A stretch of 64,000 nt of DNA from Shewanella sediminis HAW-EB3 (GTDB lineage: Bacteria > Pseudomonadota > Gammaproteobacteria > Enterobacterales > Shewanellaceae): assembly GCF_000018025.1 (NCBI RefSeq), contig NC_009831.1, forward strand, positions 3,162,001-3,226,000. Reading direction: 5' to 3'. The position numbers and the translations under genes were made by a program. Shown piece by piece: positions 47,934-57,840 of this stretch. Numbering within the stretch: the stretch's first letter is position 1; the number at the start of each line of letters is the position of its first letter. The notes beneath the pieces were generated by a model, which did not search any database, had not been told where the DNA came from, and saw only the letters and a program-made list of their open reading frames with translations.

Positions 47934-49502
47934 TTAGAATTCATAACCAACTGCGATGTTACCTTGGACATCGCCACGGTCGCCTGCAGACTTAGAAACA
48001 CCGCCACGGATAACAACGGCCTCAGTAGCTCGGTAGCCGAAACCAACCGCTACCGCTTTCTTGTCACTTGCGAAACCAAGACCAACACCAACCTGCATTT
48101 TTCCAACATTGTAAGGCTGCGGTAAACCAGACAGTGCGTTAGTCATGGCGGCATTCTCATTCATGTAGTCTTGGAAGCCGTCAATACGATTCTCAAGGGC
48201 TTCAATCTTCTTGCTGTTTTGGTCGATTTTTTCAGCGTTCGCATCGATGCGCTTATCTAGCCTTGCGACTTGTTTAGCTCCATCTCCACGGATTTCTCGG
48301 TCGTAGTTATCAAGTTCTTCTTTGAATTTCTTAAGTGCGGCGTCAGTGTCGATCTTGCTAATTGCGTCATCGATCTTACCTTCAATAGCTTTTTCAAGTG
48401 CGGCGGTATCAATACTTGCTGCTGCGTCTTCAACTGCCTTGTTCGCTATGTCCTTAGCTTCTTTTCGAGCGGCCTCGATATCTTCTTCGGTGATCGGATT
48501 GCCGCCATTGCTTTGAACTTCATCGATACGCTTGTTTAAAAGTGCGACCTCTTCGCCACCTTGAGAGACAGCACTGTTCAAACGAGAGTCAACATCTTGG
48601 CTTAGACTGGTTAGCGCTTTATCTGCATCGTTGCGGATCACGCTATCGTCATATCCTTTACTAGCGACTTCATCGATACGCTTATCAAGACGAGCAGAAT
48701 CAGCTCTGCCTTCTTCACGGATCTGAGTGTCATCGTATCCAGATTTATTGATCTTCTCGATACGGTCATCAATATATTCTTTACCCGCTTCAATAGCCTT
48801 TTCGCCATCACTGCGTAGCAGGGCTTGAGCACCTGTCAGATCAACAATCTCTTTCTGGTTCTCTACGATATTGTAGCGGTTGTGGTTAATTTCAGAGTTA
48901 CTAGCATTAATGGCCTTTTCGCCATCTGCGCGGATCTGAGCATCATCGTATCCAGATTCATTGATCTTCTCGATACGCTCATCTAATCGAGCAGCCTCAT
49001 CGACACCTTCCTTACGTAGACTTTCGTTTGCTTCGAAGTTATTAATTACCCCCTGTGCAAGTGTTTCTGAGCCCGTTAATCTGACCATATCCGCAAGCTG
49101 TCTTTCACCACCAATAGATGCTTGGTTTGTTTCAATTAGATTAGAATTCTCAGTAATGACCTCAGTCATCGAGCGATTTTCCCACTTAGGATCTTCCCAA
49201 TCACCAATAGTTTTATCAATGCGACCAATATCAACTTTATTAGCTTTTCCATCAGCGCGTAGCTTAGCTTGACTATCTGTCAGATTATTAATGTTGACGC
49301 CGTTATTCTTAACATCACTAGCATTGTCACGGATCATAGTCTCATGAGCAAAAACCATATCCTCGTTTTTCATGCTACGAGTAGAATTGTTCATGATTTT
49401 CTTTTGCAGCCATTCTGGGACTTCTACAGAACTCGCCGTTTCAGCGAAAGCAGAGGTAGAGACAACAGTCATAATAGTTAAAGCAATAATCGATTTTTTC
49501 AT
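47934..49502 (-). CDS. Trimeric autotransporter-like surface protein with YadA anchor
   Basis: About 522 residues. A signal peptide (KKSIIALTIMTVVSTSAFA) is followed by a long, highly charged alpha-helical region of about 400 residues that predicts a trimeric coiled coil. Within it the unit RIEKIN-x-SGYDD-x-QIR recurs about three times (near 180-195, 250-265 and 280-295). The last 60 residues (PYNVGKMQVGVGLGFASD...GYEF) are a YadA-like anchor ending in phenylalanine. There is no recognisable YadA head, so it may act as a stalk or spacer, or bind through its coils. Start at the ATG 49502; 49517 is an alternative. Confidence 0.82.
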   Translation of the reverse strand: MKKSIIALTIMTVVSTSAFAETASSVEVPEWLQKKIMNNSTRSMKNEDMVFAHETMIRDNASDVKNNGVNINNLTDSQAKLRADGKANKVDIGRIDKTIGDWEDPKWENRSMTEVITENSNLIETNQASIGGERQLADMVRLTGSETLAQGVINNFEANESLRKEGVDEAARLDERIEKINESGYDDAQIRADGEKAINASNSEINHNRYNIVENQKEIVDLTGAQALLRSDGEKAIEAGKEYIDDRIEKINKSGYDDTQIREEGRADSARLDKRIDEVASKGYDDSVIRNDADKALTSLSQDVDSRLNSAVSQGGEEVALLNKRIDEVQSNGGNPITEEDIEAARKEAKDIANKAVEDAAASIDTAALEKAIEGKIDDAISKIDTDAALKKFKEELDNYDREIRGDGAKQVARLDKRIDANAEKIDQNSKKIEALENRIDGFQDYMNENAAMTNALSGLPQPYNVGKMQVGVGLGFASDKKAVAVGFGYRATEAVVIRGGVSKSAGDRGDVQGNIAVGYEF

Positions 49503-49655
49503 TCCCGAATTTTCCATTGGTTTAAATTAATTCGGGGCGGAGTATCAACAAAATTTAAACACTCGACATCACTAGGAGAATTGGTGAGTGCTCGTGATAA
49601 CAACCTTTAATCTGGGCGAAAGACACTGAAAGCCTCGCCAAAAACACTCAGACGC

Positions 49656-49682
49656 AAAAAAGCCCCATAGATAGGGGCTTTT
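49656..49682 (-). terminator. Terminator of the yegD-creA transcript
   Basis: AGCCCC (49661-49666), seven-base loop, GGGGCT (49674-49679), with an A run at 49656-49661 giving the U tract on the minus strand. Confidence 0.65.
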
Positions 49683-49775
49683 AAGGGATATTAAAAACTG
49701 GCTCGACGGGGGTGAGCTATAAACTTGAAACTCTATCTAGTGAAAATATATAAAAGTCAGTAAATTCTCCCAGCC

Positions 49776-50279
49776 TTACAGCGCCTCAACCTTTTCAATC
49801 GGCACACCGGATTGTATCCACGCATCTGTGCCATAGAGAGGCACGGTCGACAGAGCGTGTTTGTGGCTGCCCTCGGTCTCTTTGGTCGAATATGAGAGAT
49901 AGAGTAACGTCTGATTATCTGCATCATAGATACGACGCACTTTTAGGGTCTTAAACAAGATGCTGAGAGACTGTTTAAAGACAATCTCGCCATTCTTACT
50001 CCTGTCGATATTGGCAATATCCATCGCCGAGATAGGTCCGGTCTGTCTGCAAGAGATACTCATGTCAGAGGGATCGGCCAAGCTTAGGTTGGCTTCGACA
50101 CGGCTGATATGACAGGTGACACCAGCAATTTTGGGATCTTGTTTGGCGTCGATAATCACATCTTTAGTGGTAAAGAGCCCCAGGCTGACTTTACCGACAT
50201 CATCGCCGCAGGCACTCAGGCCTCCCAGCAAAATGAGTGCAGAGGTTATTTTGCCGAGTGTCGTCAATACTTTCATCAT
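49776..50279 (-). CDS. creA: CreA family lipoprotein-like exported protein
   Basis: A 167-residue protein of the CreA family (function unknown in E. coli, where it precedes the creBCD genes). The N-terminal KITSALILLGGLSACGDD has a lipobox (LSAC), so the mature protein may be lipid-anchored in the envelope. Landmarks are DPKIAGVTCHISR, DPSDMSISCRQTGPI and LYLSYSTKETEGSHKHALSTVPL. Its start overlaps the yegD stop. No creBC genes are adjacent. Confidence 0.9.
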   Translation of the reverse strand: MMKVLTTLGKITSALILLGGLSACGDDVGKVSLGLFTTKDVIIDAKQDPKIAGVTCHISRVEANLSLADPSDMSISCRQTGPISAMDIANIDRSKNGEIVFKQSLSILFKTLKVRRIYDADNQTLLYLSYSTKETEGSHKHALSTVPLYGTDAWIQSGVPIEKVEAL

Positions 50280-51655
50280 CCTTCCTTAAATACTTTTTGC
50301 GCCCATCGCGTTAATCCTGCCGTTACACTACCAAAATGATCACCTACTACGATAGGGATAGCGGGATATAATCCTGCGATCTTGTTATAGATTGCAGGGC
50401 TTCTTGCCGTACCACCGGTCACGTAGATCACATCGGGTTCAACGCCGGCAGTCGCTAACGCTTCTTGCATCAAGGCTTCGATTTTTGCACTCGGCGCTGC
50501 AACCGCCTCGGCGAACAAGGCCCGACTCACATCGGCGCTGAGTTTAGAGCAGATATAATCGAGCTCCATTGTTACAGACTCATTATCCGACAGGCTAATT
50601 TTAGCCTGCTCAGCACTGCGCACAATTCGATAGCCCAACTGATCTTGCTGCACCTTGAGTAGCCTTTCTAACAGCTCAGGTTTCTTAGCATCTTTAATCA
50701 ACTCCTCGATCATCTTGCGAGAGCTTAATGATGAAAAGTCACGTTGAGCACTGATATCGTTAACGGCCACGGCATTCCAGAAAGGTTTACTCGGTACTGG
50801 CAGACCGTTGACCATATGACAACCTAAGCCTAAGTGAGACATGAAGGCCTTCATAGACAGTGCAATATCTAAGTCATTCCCGCCGACCCTTTGCCCGCTA
50901 TGACCGAGAAAGTCATCCGTCCTGTCGGTTGAAGTAATATGTGATGGTCCCATCTTGACTACTGAGCAATCTGTAGTACCGCCACCGACATCGACGACCA
51001 GAACCACTTTGTCCTCGTTTAAGCTCGCCTCAAAGTCCATTCCCGCAGCCAATGGTTCAAACAGGAAATCGACATCGACGAAGCCAGCTCTTTTTGCTGC
51101 CAGGCGAAGAATCGACTCAGCTTGTTTATTGCTCTCTTCACCGCCGATCCCCTGAAAATTCACGGGTCTGCCGATAACGGCGTGGGTGATTGCATGTTTG
51201 TTATCTAAGCCTTGTTTCGACTCGGCAATCTGCTTTATATGCTGCATCATCATGGTGACGATATCTTCAAACAGGGCCACCTGATCGGCTCTTAAACCTG
51301 TAGCCCCTAAGAATGATTTTGGCGAACGGACATAGAAACCATCCTCAGGCATATCCAGGTATGCCTTAACGGCTTGTTCACCGACGAAAACAGCCTGTTC
51401 GTCACTATCTAAATCTAACTCGCGTCTTGCGTGACGAGCACGGCTCAGTTGAGCCGAACGGGCTTTGGCATAATCGGCTTTCAGGTGAGTCGGCATCTGC
51501 TGATATACCGCTTCGGCTATAAGCTCTCTGTCTAACGCGTAAAGAGTAGAGGCCAGATAGTTTGATCCCTCCGACAAAGGCAGCAATCTGACGTCATCCT
51601 CTTCCATAACCCCTATGGCGCAATTCGCACTACCATAATCAAAACCAACAAACAT
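50276..51655 (-). CDS. yegD: Hsp70-like chaperone, YegD family
   Basis: A 459-residue actin-fold ATPase related to DnaK but lacking a full substrate-binding domain. Phosphate-binding motifs: GFDYGSANCAIGV (residues 3-15), VLVVDVGGGTTDCSVVKM (about 219) and VTGGTARSPAIY (about 412). The insertion ARHARRELDLDSDEQAVFVG is typical of YegD. The client is unknown. Cotranscribed with creA by overlap. Confidence 0.9.
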   Translation of the reverse strand: MFVGFDYGSANCAIGVMEEDDVRLLPLSEGSNYLASTLYALDRELIAEAVYQQMPTHLKADYAKARSAQLSRARHARRELDLDSDEQAVFVGEQAVKAYLDMPEDGFYVRSPKSFLGATGLRADQVALFEDIVTMMMQHIKQIAESKQGLDNKHAITHAVIGRPVNFQGIGGEESNKQAESILRLAAKRAGFVDVDFLFEPLAAGMDFEASLNEDKVVLVVDVGGGTTDCSVVKMGPSHITSTDRTDDFLGHSGQRVGGNDLDIALSMKAFMSHLGLGCHMVNGLPVPSKPFWNAVAVNDISAQRDFSSLSSRKMIEELIKDAKKPELLERLLKVQQDQLGYRIVRSAEQAKISLSDNESVTMELDYICSKLSADVSRALFAEAVAAPSAKIEALMQEALATAGVEPDVIYVTGGTARSPAIYNKIAGLYPAIPIVVGDHFGSVTAGLTRWAQKVFKEG

Positions 51656-51790
51656 TCACTCGCCCCAAAGGTAAAAGCTACAAATAAAAAAGCCGTGAAA
51701 AATAGCACACTATGGCGGGAGTAAAAAGGGGGAAGCGTCATTTCATGACAAAAGTTAAGATCATCGTTACGATCCTGAGTCAATTATGAG

Positions 51791-51823
51791 AAAAAATGGG
51801 TATTAACTTGCGATAATACCCAT
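51791..51823 (-). terminator. Terminator of the YbaK-like gene
   Basis: ATGGGTATT (51796-51804) and AATACCCAT (51815-51823) form a nine-bp stem; the A run at 51791-51796 is the U tract on the minus strand. Confidence 0.8.
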
Positions 51824-51831
51824 GTTTCAAA

Positions 51832-52341
51832 TCAGGCCTGCTCAAGATCGCCAAATTCCGGCGCACCGATCGGCGTGCCTCCTATATCGGCTAACAGGGT
51901 ACCGGACAGTAATGGTGTATATTGCTGATGATTGATCTCGATAAGATGTCGGTGATCTCCGGCTTCGAGATAGACTTTTTCCTCATCGAATAACCGCTTA
52001 TCTAACATCATTTTTAACCCATACGCCTCGGCGAGACCCGGAATGGCACCTTCAACACAATCGGAAAACTGACTCGATAGCTCATCTTCATCAGCCAGGT
52101 GATAAGCCTCCCCCATCTGCTCACTGACCTTTAATACAGATAACCTATGACCGGATCCCACGCCAGCCATCAGGTAATCGCCATCGTTATTGACTAATAA
52201 GACAGCTTTCACTACCTGAGAACTCGGCAGATGCGCCGATGCCGATGAATCGAGAGATGATAAGGTCTTGCGGTGCTTAACAAGGGAGTATTTAACCTTG
52301 TTGTTGTTAAGAAACGATTCAAGAGTCATTGCTATGGCCAT
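51832..52341 (-). CDS. YbaK/ProX-type aminoacyl-tRNA deacylase
   Basis: A 169-residue single-domain editing protein of the YbaK/prolyl-tRNA-editing superfamily, which hydrolyses mischarged tRNA in trans. The conserved SSQVVKAVLLVNNDGDYLMAGV carries the catalytic lysine (about residue 45). GAIPGLAEAYGLKMMLDKRL (about 96) is the other block. The exact tRNA substrate (Ala-tRNA-Pro, Cys-tRNA-Pro or other) is not set by the sequence. MAIAMTLESF could also begin at the second methionine. Confidence 0.85.
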   Translation of the reverse strand: MAIAMTLESFLNNNKVKYSLVKHRKTLSSLDSSASAHLPSSQVVKAVLLVNNDGDYLMAGVGSGHRLSVLKVSEQMGEAYHLADEDELSSQFSDCVEGAIPGLAEAYGLKMMLDKRLFDEEKVYLEAGDHRHLIEINHQQYTPLLSGTLLADIGGTPIGAPEFGDLEQA

Positions 52342-52448
52342 GATAATAACCTCCCATCGTTGGTAGTTTGAACGTGAAATGACGCTAAGCTAATTATAGC
52401 TAAGGCTGAACATTAGTTTGCCAAAAAAACGCTGAGTAGATCACTTTC

Positions 52449-52468
52449 TTATACCGACTGGTATTATA
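52449..52468. repeat. Variant of the TAATACC palindrome
   Basis: TTATACCGACTGGTATTATA, a palindromic relative of the TAATACCAATCGGTATA element, 20 bases upstream of the nfeD start. Confidence 0.5.
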
Positions 52469-52487
52469 TCGCCTAAACTAAAAGATA

Positions 52488-53993
52488 ATGCTATCGAAGA
52501 GTTATCTTATGTATGCATCTATCTCTAAGTTATCGGCTTTGAGGCTAATTCCCCTTAAACTGATAACAGCTTTACTTCCCCTTTTTTTCCTGGCTCTTGC
52601 ACAGGCTCAGGTAAGCTCGGTCCTGTTAACGTCTGTGTCTGACACTACGCAAGAGGTGCCGGTCTTAAGCATTAAAGGGGCAATAGGCCCCGCCGTAAGT
52701 GATTATCTGATAACCGGGATAAAGGCTGCAAATCACAACGCCTCTCCTCTGGTCATTATTGTCATAGACACTCCAGGCGGCTTAGTCTCCAGCTTACGCG
52801 ACATAAACCAAGTCATACTTAATTCTGATGTCCCCATTGCCTGTCTGGTGCATCCACCGGGTGCACGTGCAGCCAGCGCAGGGACCTATATACTCTATGC
52901 ATGTCACATTGCGGCCATGTCATCGGCAACAACATTGGGCGCCGCAACACCGGTCAGTATAGGCGGCCCCGCCGCACCGACCTCCCCCACCGGCAAAGAC
53001 GACAAAGATCAGGACAAGGCACCAGCTAAATCTGCGATGGAGAAGAAAGTCCTCAACGATTCTATCGCTTATATACGCTCCCTGGCCCAGTTACGTGGAC
53101 GCAACGAAGAGTGGGCAGAGTTAGCCGTTAAGGAAGCCGCGACATTAACGGCTAAAGAGGCACTCGAACAAAATGTGATCACGCTTCTTGCTGACTCCCC
53201 TCAGGATCTGTTGAACACCCTGGATGGATGGGAGGTAAAAGTAAAAGATCAGCCGCGTACCCTGTCACTAAAGCAGGCGAGTCTGAAACCCGTTATTCCT
53301 GACTGGCGCAACGAATTTATATCCACCATTACCAACCCTAATATTGCCTATATCCTGATGCTCCTGGGCATCTACGGCATATTACTCGAGTTTTATAGTC
53401 CGGGGATTGGCGTCGCCGGGATCACTGGTGCCATCTGTCTGGTCATCGCCCTTTATGCATTTCAACTCTTACCGATCAACTATGCGGGTCTGGCTTTGCT
53501 GCTTTTGGGAATCGGTTTGCTTATCACCGAAGCCATGATGCCGAGTTTCGGCATATTTGGTGTAGGCGGGATCATTGCCTTCACCACAGGCTCAATATTT
53601 CTTATCGATACCAAGCAGACTCAATTTCAAATATCTATTCCGGTTATTGCCGCAGTCACCACTTTCAGTGTCCTGTTTTTCCTCTTCATCTTAAGCTTTC
53701 TGTGGCGCTCACGGAAGAACAGCATTGTCAGCGGCCAGGAAGCCATTATTGGTGCCGAAGCGGTCGTGCTCGATGACTTTGATAAGCTTGGATATGTATT
53801 GCTTGGTGGTGAACGCTGGGCAGCCAAGACCGATACCCCACTGTGCAAGGGGCAAGGGGTCACCGTGGTTAGTATTAATGAGTTAACCCTTATTTTGAAA
53901 GCAACAAGCGACAATACTCAGGACAAGCTTGCATCAGGTGTTGAGAATTGTTCTAACAACAAGGAGCGTGACAATGGATCCCATCCTTCATAA
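52488..53993 (+). CDS. NfeD-family membrane serine protease
   Basis: A 501-residue inner-membrane protein with a signal peptide ([17 protein letters not shown]). A ClpP-class serine protease domain covers about 60-245, with [14 protein letters not shown] and the serine in [14 protein letters not shown] (about 128). Several transmembrane helices span about 280-400, and an NfeD soluble OB domain sits at the end (about 415-485). Partner proteases of this kind cut stomatin-like proteins in archaea. The stop lies 20 bases inside the following slipin gene. ATG 52509 is an alternative start. Confidence 0.88.
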   Translation: MLSKSYLMYASISKLSALRLIPLKLITALLPLFFLALAQAQVSSVLLTSVSDTTQEVPVLSIKGAIGPAVSDYLITGIKAANHNASPLVIIVIDTPGGLVSSLRDINQVILNSDVPIACLVHPPGARAASAGTYILYACHIAAMSSATTLGAATPVSIGGPAAPTSPTGKDDKDQDKAPAKSAMEKKVLNDSIAYIRSLAQLRGRNEEWAELAVKEAATLTAKEALEQNVITLLADSPQDLLNTLDGWEVKVKDQPRTLSLKQASLKPVIPDWRNEFISTITNPNIAYILMLLGIYGILLEFYSPGIGVAGITGAICLVIALYAFQLLPINYAGLALLLLGIGLLITEAMMPSFGIFGVGGIIAFTTGSIFLIDTKQTQFQISIPVIAAVTTFSVLFFLFILSFLWRSRKNSIVSGQEAIIGAEAVVLDDFDKLGYVLLGGERWAAKTDTPLCKGQGVTVVSINELTLILKATSDNTQDKLASGVENCSNNKERDNGSHPS

Positions 53994-54774
53994 TGGCGCT
54001 ATGTTTAGTCTTGCGATAGTATTTCTGGTCGTCGCACTGCTATTGAGTGCATTTAGAATTTTGCGAGAATATGAACGTGGAGTCATCTTCCTGCTCGGGC
54101 GTTTTTACAAGGTGAAAGGGCCTGGACTCATCATCGTTATTCCCATCATTCAACAGATTGTCAGAGTCGATCTGCGTACTGTTGTCATGGATGTACCAAC
54201 CCAAGATGTGATCAGCCGGGACAATGTATCGGTCAAAGTGAATGCAGTGATCTACTTTAGGGTGATAGATGCTCAAAAAGCGATTATCAATGTAGAGGAT
54301 TACCTGCAGGCCACCTCACAACTGGCTCAAACGACGCTGCGTTCGGTACTCGGCCAACATGAACTCGATGAAATGCTCGCCAATAGAGAGATGCTAAATA
54401 CCGACATACAAAGCATTCTCGACACCCGTACCGATGGTTGGGGCATTAAAGTCTCTAATGTTGAGATAAAACATGTGGATCTCAATGAAACCATGGTGAG
54501 AGCCATCGCACGTCAAGCCGAGGCCGAACGTACCCGTAGGGCCAAAGTCATTCATGCATCCGGTGAGATGGAAGCCTCGGCAAAACTGGTTGAAGCAGCA
54601 ACTAAGCTCGCTCAGGAACCCAATGCTATTTTACTGAGATATTTACAGACCCTGACCGAGATTGCCGGTGAGAAAAATTCGACCATCTTATTCCCGCTGC
54701 CGATGGACTTGCTCAATGGTGTGCTTAACAAAGATAAAGATGAGTCATCAAAAAATTCGGATAAACAGAACTAA
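53974..54774 (+). CDS. Slipin/stomatin SPFH-domain protein
   Basis: A 266-residue membrane-anchored protein of the stomatin family, forming membrane microdomains. The start is ATG 53974, with AAGGAG eight bases upstream; an ATG at 53929 in frame is not needed. The hydrophobic hairpin [18 protein letters not shown] (about 9-26) precedes the SPFH domain ([21 protein letters not shown]). Coiled region [26 protein letters not shown] follows. Translationally coupled to nfeD, a pairing conserved in bacteria and archaea, where the protease processes the slipin. Confidence 0.9.
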   Translation: MDPILHNGAMFSLAIVFLVVALLLSAFRILREYERGVIFLLGRFYKVKGPGLIIVIPIIQQIVRVDLRTVVMDVPTQDVISRDNVSVKVNAVIYFRVIDAQKAIINVEDYLQATSQLAQTTLRSVLGQHELDEMLANREMLNTDIQSILDTRTDGWGIKVSNVEIKHVDLNETMVRAIARQAEAERTRRAKVIHASGEMEASAKLVEAATKLAQEPNAILLRYLQTLTEIAGEKNSTILFPLPMDLLNGVLNKDKDESSKNSDKQN

Positions 54775-54815
54775 ATAGTCAGTAACAACCTTATTTAGGA
54801 CGGGGGGAACCCAAT

Positions 54816-54853
54816 AAAAAAGCCGTCTAGTGCTAGCACTAGATGGCTTTTTT
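54816..54853. terminator. Bidirectional terminator between the slipin and trhO genes
   Basis: AAAAAGCCGTCTAGTGC (54816-54833) pairs with GCACTAGATGGCTTTTTT (54836-54853), one G-U pair. A nearly self-complementary stem with T tracts both ways. ACAACCTTATTTAGGACGGG (54785-54804) upstream is a degenerate relative of the 20-bp dispersed unit. Confidence 0.85.
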
Positions 54854-54928
54854 AAATACAGCGTGAGCTATCGCCCGATGCAGCGTAACTTTTTCACACT
54901 ACAAAGGAGTGTAGGCGACATACTGTAT

Positions 54929-55909
54929 TTAAGCTTTTTTATTCTGTGCTTGTCTCTGATCCTCTTTCTCAGTGCGTCTCGATAAGATCACTTGGCTGAC
55001 ATCGCTGCCAATATGCGCCTCACCTCGTTTAGCTGCCAGAAGCATCTGACGCTCGCGCTCTTCAAAACGACGACGCTGTTTATCTGAAGTGGAATCGATA
55101 CAGTGGGGACAACTCACCCCCTGAACATAGGCTTCGCTCGCTTTTTCAGTTTCAGTTATTGGCATACGGCAAGCATTACATTGATCATACTGACCTTTTT
55201 CCAGGTTATGATTTACGGCAACGCGATTATCGAATACGAAACACTCACCTTCCCATAGGCTCTCTTCCTGCTTAACCTCTTCGAGATATTTAAGCACGCC
55301 CCCCTCAAGATGGTATACCTCATCGAAACCTTGCTCTTTCAGGTAGGCCGTAGACTTCTCACAACGAATACCACCGGTACAGAACATCGCCACCTTTTTG
55401 TGCTTCGCGGGATCCAAATTATCTTTGACATAGGCTGGGAATTCACGAAAGGTATCGGTTTTAGGGTCTACGGCATTCTTGAAAGTACCTATCTGGATCT
55501 CATATTCATTACGGGTATCCACCAGCAATACATCGGGATCTGAGATTAATTTATTCCAGTCTCGCGGCTTAACATAGGTACCTACGACCTTCAGAGGGTC
55601 GATACCCTCGACCCCCATAGTGACAATCTCTTTTTTAAGTTTGACCTTAGTGCGGTAGAAAGGCATCTGTTCATCGAAAGAGCGCTTATGCACTATATTA
55701 TCGAGCCCGGGTTGCTGATAGAGCCACATCAATAAGCTATCGATGGCGGCTTGGCTTCCGGCAACCGTGCCATTGATCCCTTCACTTGCCAACAGTAAGG
55801 TCCCTTTAACGCCTGACTCTTCCATCAACGCCAATAGCGGTTTCTGTATCGATTCAAAATGGGGCAGAGAAACAAATTTATAAAGCGCGCACACAACAAC
55901 TTGGGACAT
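54929..55909 (-). CDS. trhO: tRNA uridine(34) hydroxylase TrhO (rhodanese-domain YceA)
   Basis: Hydroxylates U34 of tRNAs to 5-hydroxyuridine using oxygen. The 326-residue protein starts at ATG 55909 ([15 protein letters not shown]), with GAGG upstream; the frame extends 25 codons more. An N-terminal UPF0176-type domain is followed by a rhodanese domain with the reactive cysteine in [13 protein letters not shown] (about 186). The C-terminal part holds CNACRMP and GVSCPHCID, likely zinc cysteines, and an Arg-rich tail. Family assignment is firm. Confidence 0.93.
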   Translation of the reverse strand: MSQVVVCALYKFVSLPHFESIQKPLLALMEESGVKGTLLLASEGINGTVAGSQAAIDSLLMWLYQQPGLDNIVHKRSFDEQMPFYRTKVKLKKEIVTMGVEGIDPLKVVGTYVKPRDWNKLISDPDVLLVDTRNEYEIQIGTFKNAVDPKTDTFREFPAYVKDNLDPAKHKKVAMFCTGGIRCEKSTAYLKEQGFDEVYHLEGGVLKYLEEVKQEESLWEGECFVFDNRVAVNHNLEKGQYDQCNACRMPITETEKASEAYVQGVSCPHCIDSTSDKQRRRFEERERQMLLAAKRGEAHIGSDVSQVILSRRTEKEDQRQAQNKKA

Positions 55910-56126
55910 ATCAACCTCAACTGCTCGCTGGGGCTTAATCCCCAGTGCAAAATAGTCAGCCCAGCAACGTGAACCAACACTCAAAACGGCTGAGAATCAT
56001 ACCTGAGTCACACGCGTGTAAACAGAGACAAAATGTAGGGGTATTATGGCATCAAAGGACAGATTTGTTTTTTGAGCCCAAAAGCCACAACATGGGCACG
56101 AAAGTAACAATAAAAATGAGACTCAT

Positions 56127-56786
56127 ATGACACTGCCAACCCTATACTCTTTCAGACGTTGCCCCTATGCCATGCGGGCGCGCTTAGGGGTTTATCTTTC
56201 GGGATCTCAGGTTTCCTTACGTGAGATAGTGCTTAAACATAAACCAGAGCCCATGCTTCAGGTCTCTCCTAAAGGTACAGTCCCGGTCTTGATTCTGGAA
56301 GATAACAAGGTTATCGATGAAAGCCTGGATATCATGCTATGGGCTCTGAAGCACAATGATCCAGATAATCTCTTACTTGTGGGGGAGCCACACAAGCAGG
56401 AGATAGCTAAGGCATTGATCGACGCCAACGATAATGAATTTAAACCTTGGCTTGATAAGTATAAATATGCCGATCGACATCCGGAGCAGCGCGAAGAAAA
56501 TTACCGGGAACAGGGTGAGCAATTTATCGCTAAGCTTGAAACACTACTCGCTAAACATGAACAACTGCTGGGATCAAAGCCCTGTATCACCGACTTCGCC
56601 ATTTTCCCTTTTGTCCGTCAATTTGCCCATGTAAACAAGCCCTGGTTCAAAGAGTCCCCCTATCTTAATGTGCAGCGTTGGCTGAGCGGTCATCTGACAA
56701 GCACCACTTATACCCATATTATGAAGAAGTACCCCACTTGGCTCGAGAGTGAAGAGGAGTTTCTCTTCGGCAAGGAATCGAAGTAA
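56127..56786 (+). CDS. Glutathione S-transferase
   Basis: A 219-residue GST. The thioredoxin-fold N-terminus has RRCPYAMRARLG (C-P-Y-A, an omega/Grx2-like active-site cysteine at about residue 13), KGTVPVLILEDNKVIDESLDI, and the helical C-terminal domain from about 90. A cysteine at this place suggests thiol-transfer activity rather than classical conjugation. No substrate can be inferred. It is followed by an independent ribosome-site region for the next gene. Confidence 0.87.
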   Translation: MTLPTLYSFRRCPYAMRARLGVYLSGSQVSLREIVLKHKPEPMLQVSPKGTVPVLILEDNKVIDESLDIMLWALKHNDPDNLLLVGEPHKQEIAKALIDANDNEFKPWLDKYKYADRHPEQREENYREQGEQFIAKLETLLAKHEQLLGSKPCITDFAIFPFVRQFAHVNKPWFKESPYLNVQRWLSGHLTSTTYTHIMKKYPTWLESEEEFLFGKESK

Positions 56787-56883
56787 AAGAGTTACCATAG
56801 TCGGTTCCGCCACAGTCCATTCTACCGAAGTCCATCAAACTAGCTAAGATTAAAGTTATCGCAAAGGATGAGGGCAGATAGTT

Positions 56884-57840
56884 ATGAGTGAATCCGATAT
56901 ACCTAAGATCAAAATAGGTATTAGCGCGTGCCTAATGGGTGAAAAAGTGCGCTTCGATTCCGGGCATAAGAATAATACCTACATCCAGGGGACCTTAAGT
57001 GACTATTTTGAGTTCACCTCTTTCTGCCCTGAAATGGACATAGGGTTAGGCGTTCCTAGGCAAGCTATCCGCCTGGTTTCATCAGTTGAGGGGGTGAAAG
57101 CTGTCGGCTCCAGGACTCCCGAGTTAGATGTCACAGAACTTCTCTATCAATCGGCAGAAAAGAAAAAAAGATGGCATGAGGAGTTATGCGGCTACATATT
57201 AAAGAAGGATTCACCCAGTTGTGGAATGGAGAGGGTGAAACTCTACAAATCGGAGATGGCAGAACGTAAAGGCGTTGGTCTGTATGCAGAACGCCTGATG
57301 GAAAACTTTCCTAACCTTCCGGTGGAGGAGGAAGGTCGACTAGGAGATGCAAGATTAAGAGAAAATTTTATTCAACGGGTCTACATCTTTTCGAGATGGA
57401 AATCAGTAAAGCAAAATGGCTTTTCACTGAGTGAGTTACAAAATTTTCATGCCCGACATAAATATATTTTTATGAGCCACGACCAGATCAGGGCTAAGCA
57501 ACTGGGTAACCTGCTCGCCAATGGAAGCGCTACCGAGCTGGAGGATCTCTGTTCAACCTATCTCACCGAGATGATGGCCCTATTGAAAAAAGTCGCCAGC
57601 AGAAATAATCATGTCAACACATTGCAACATATTCAGGGGTACCTGAAAAAGCAGTTAACGGCTGACGACAAACAGGAAATGCAGGCAAGCATTGAAGCAT
57701 ATCGCAGAGGGTTGTTACCTTTGATAGTCCCTATTACACTCCTGCGTCATCACTTCAGGCTCTACCCAAATACCTATATTACCGAGTCCTTTTACATGCA
57801 GCCTCACCCGGGTGAACTTATGTTGTTAAATAATTTATGA
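56884..57840 (+). CDS. ybgA: TudS-like (DUF523) plus DUF1722 protein, YbgA type
   Basis: A 318-residue protein in two parts. Residues about 8-155 match DUF523, now known from the thiouracil desulfurase TudS. The three cysteines expected to hold a [4Fe-4S] cluster are present: ISACLMGEKVRFD, SFCPEMDIGLGVPR and KDSPSCGMERVKLY. Residues about 180-318 match DUF1722 (YbgA), with FHARHKYIFMSHDQI and RHHFRLYPNTYI. The fusion is common in gammaproteobacteria. Its natural substrate is not established; desulfuration of a thiolated nucleobase is inference. It overlaps the next gene by ATGA. Confidence 0.85.
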   Translation: MSESDIPKIKIGISACLMGEKVRFDSGHKNNTYIQGTLSDYFEFTSFCPEMDIGLGVPRQAIRLVSSVEGVKAVGSRTPELDVTELLYQSAEKKKRWHEELCGYILKKDSPSCGMERVKLYKSEMAERKGVGLYAERLMENFPNLPVEEEGRLGDARLRENFIQRVYIFSRWKSVKQNGFSLSELQNFHARHKYIFMSHDQIRAKQLGNLLANGSATELEDLCSTYLTEMMALLKKVASRNNHVNTLQHIQGYLKKQLTADDKQEMQASIEAYRRGLLPLIVPITLLRHHFRLYPNTYITESFYMQPHPGELMLLNNL

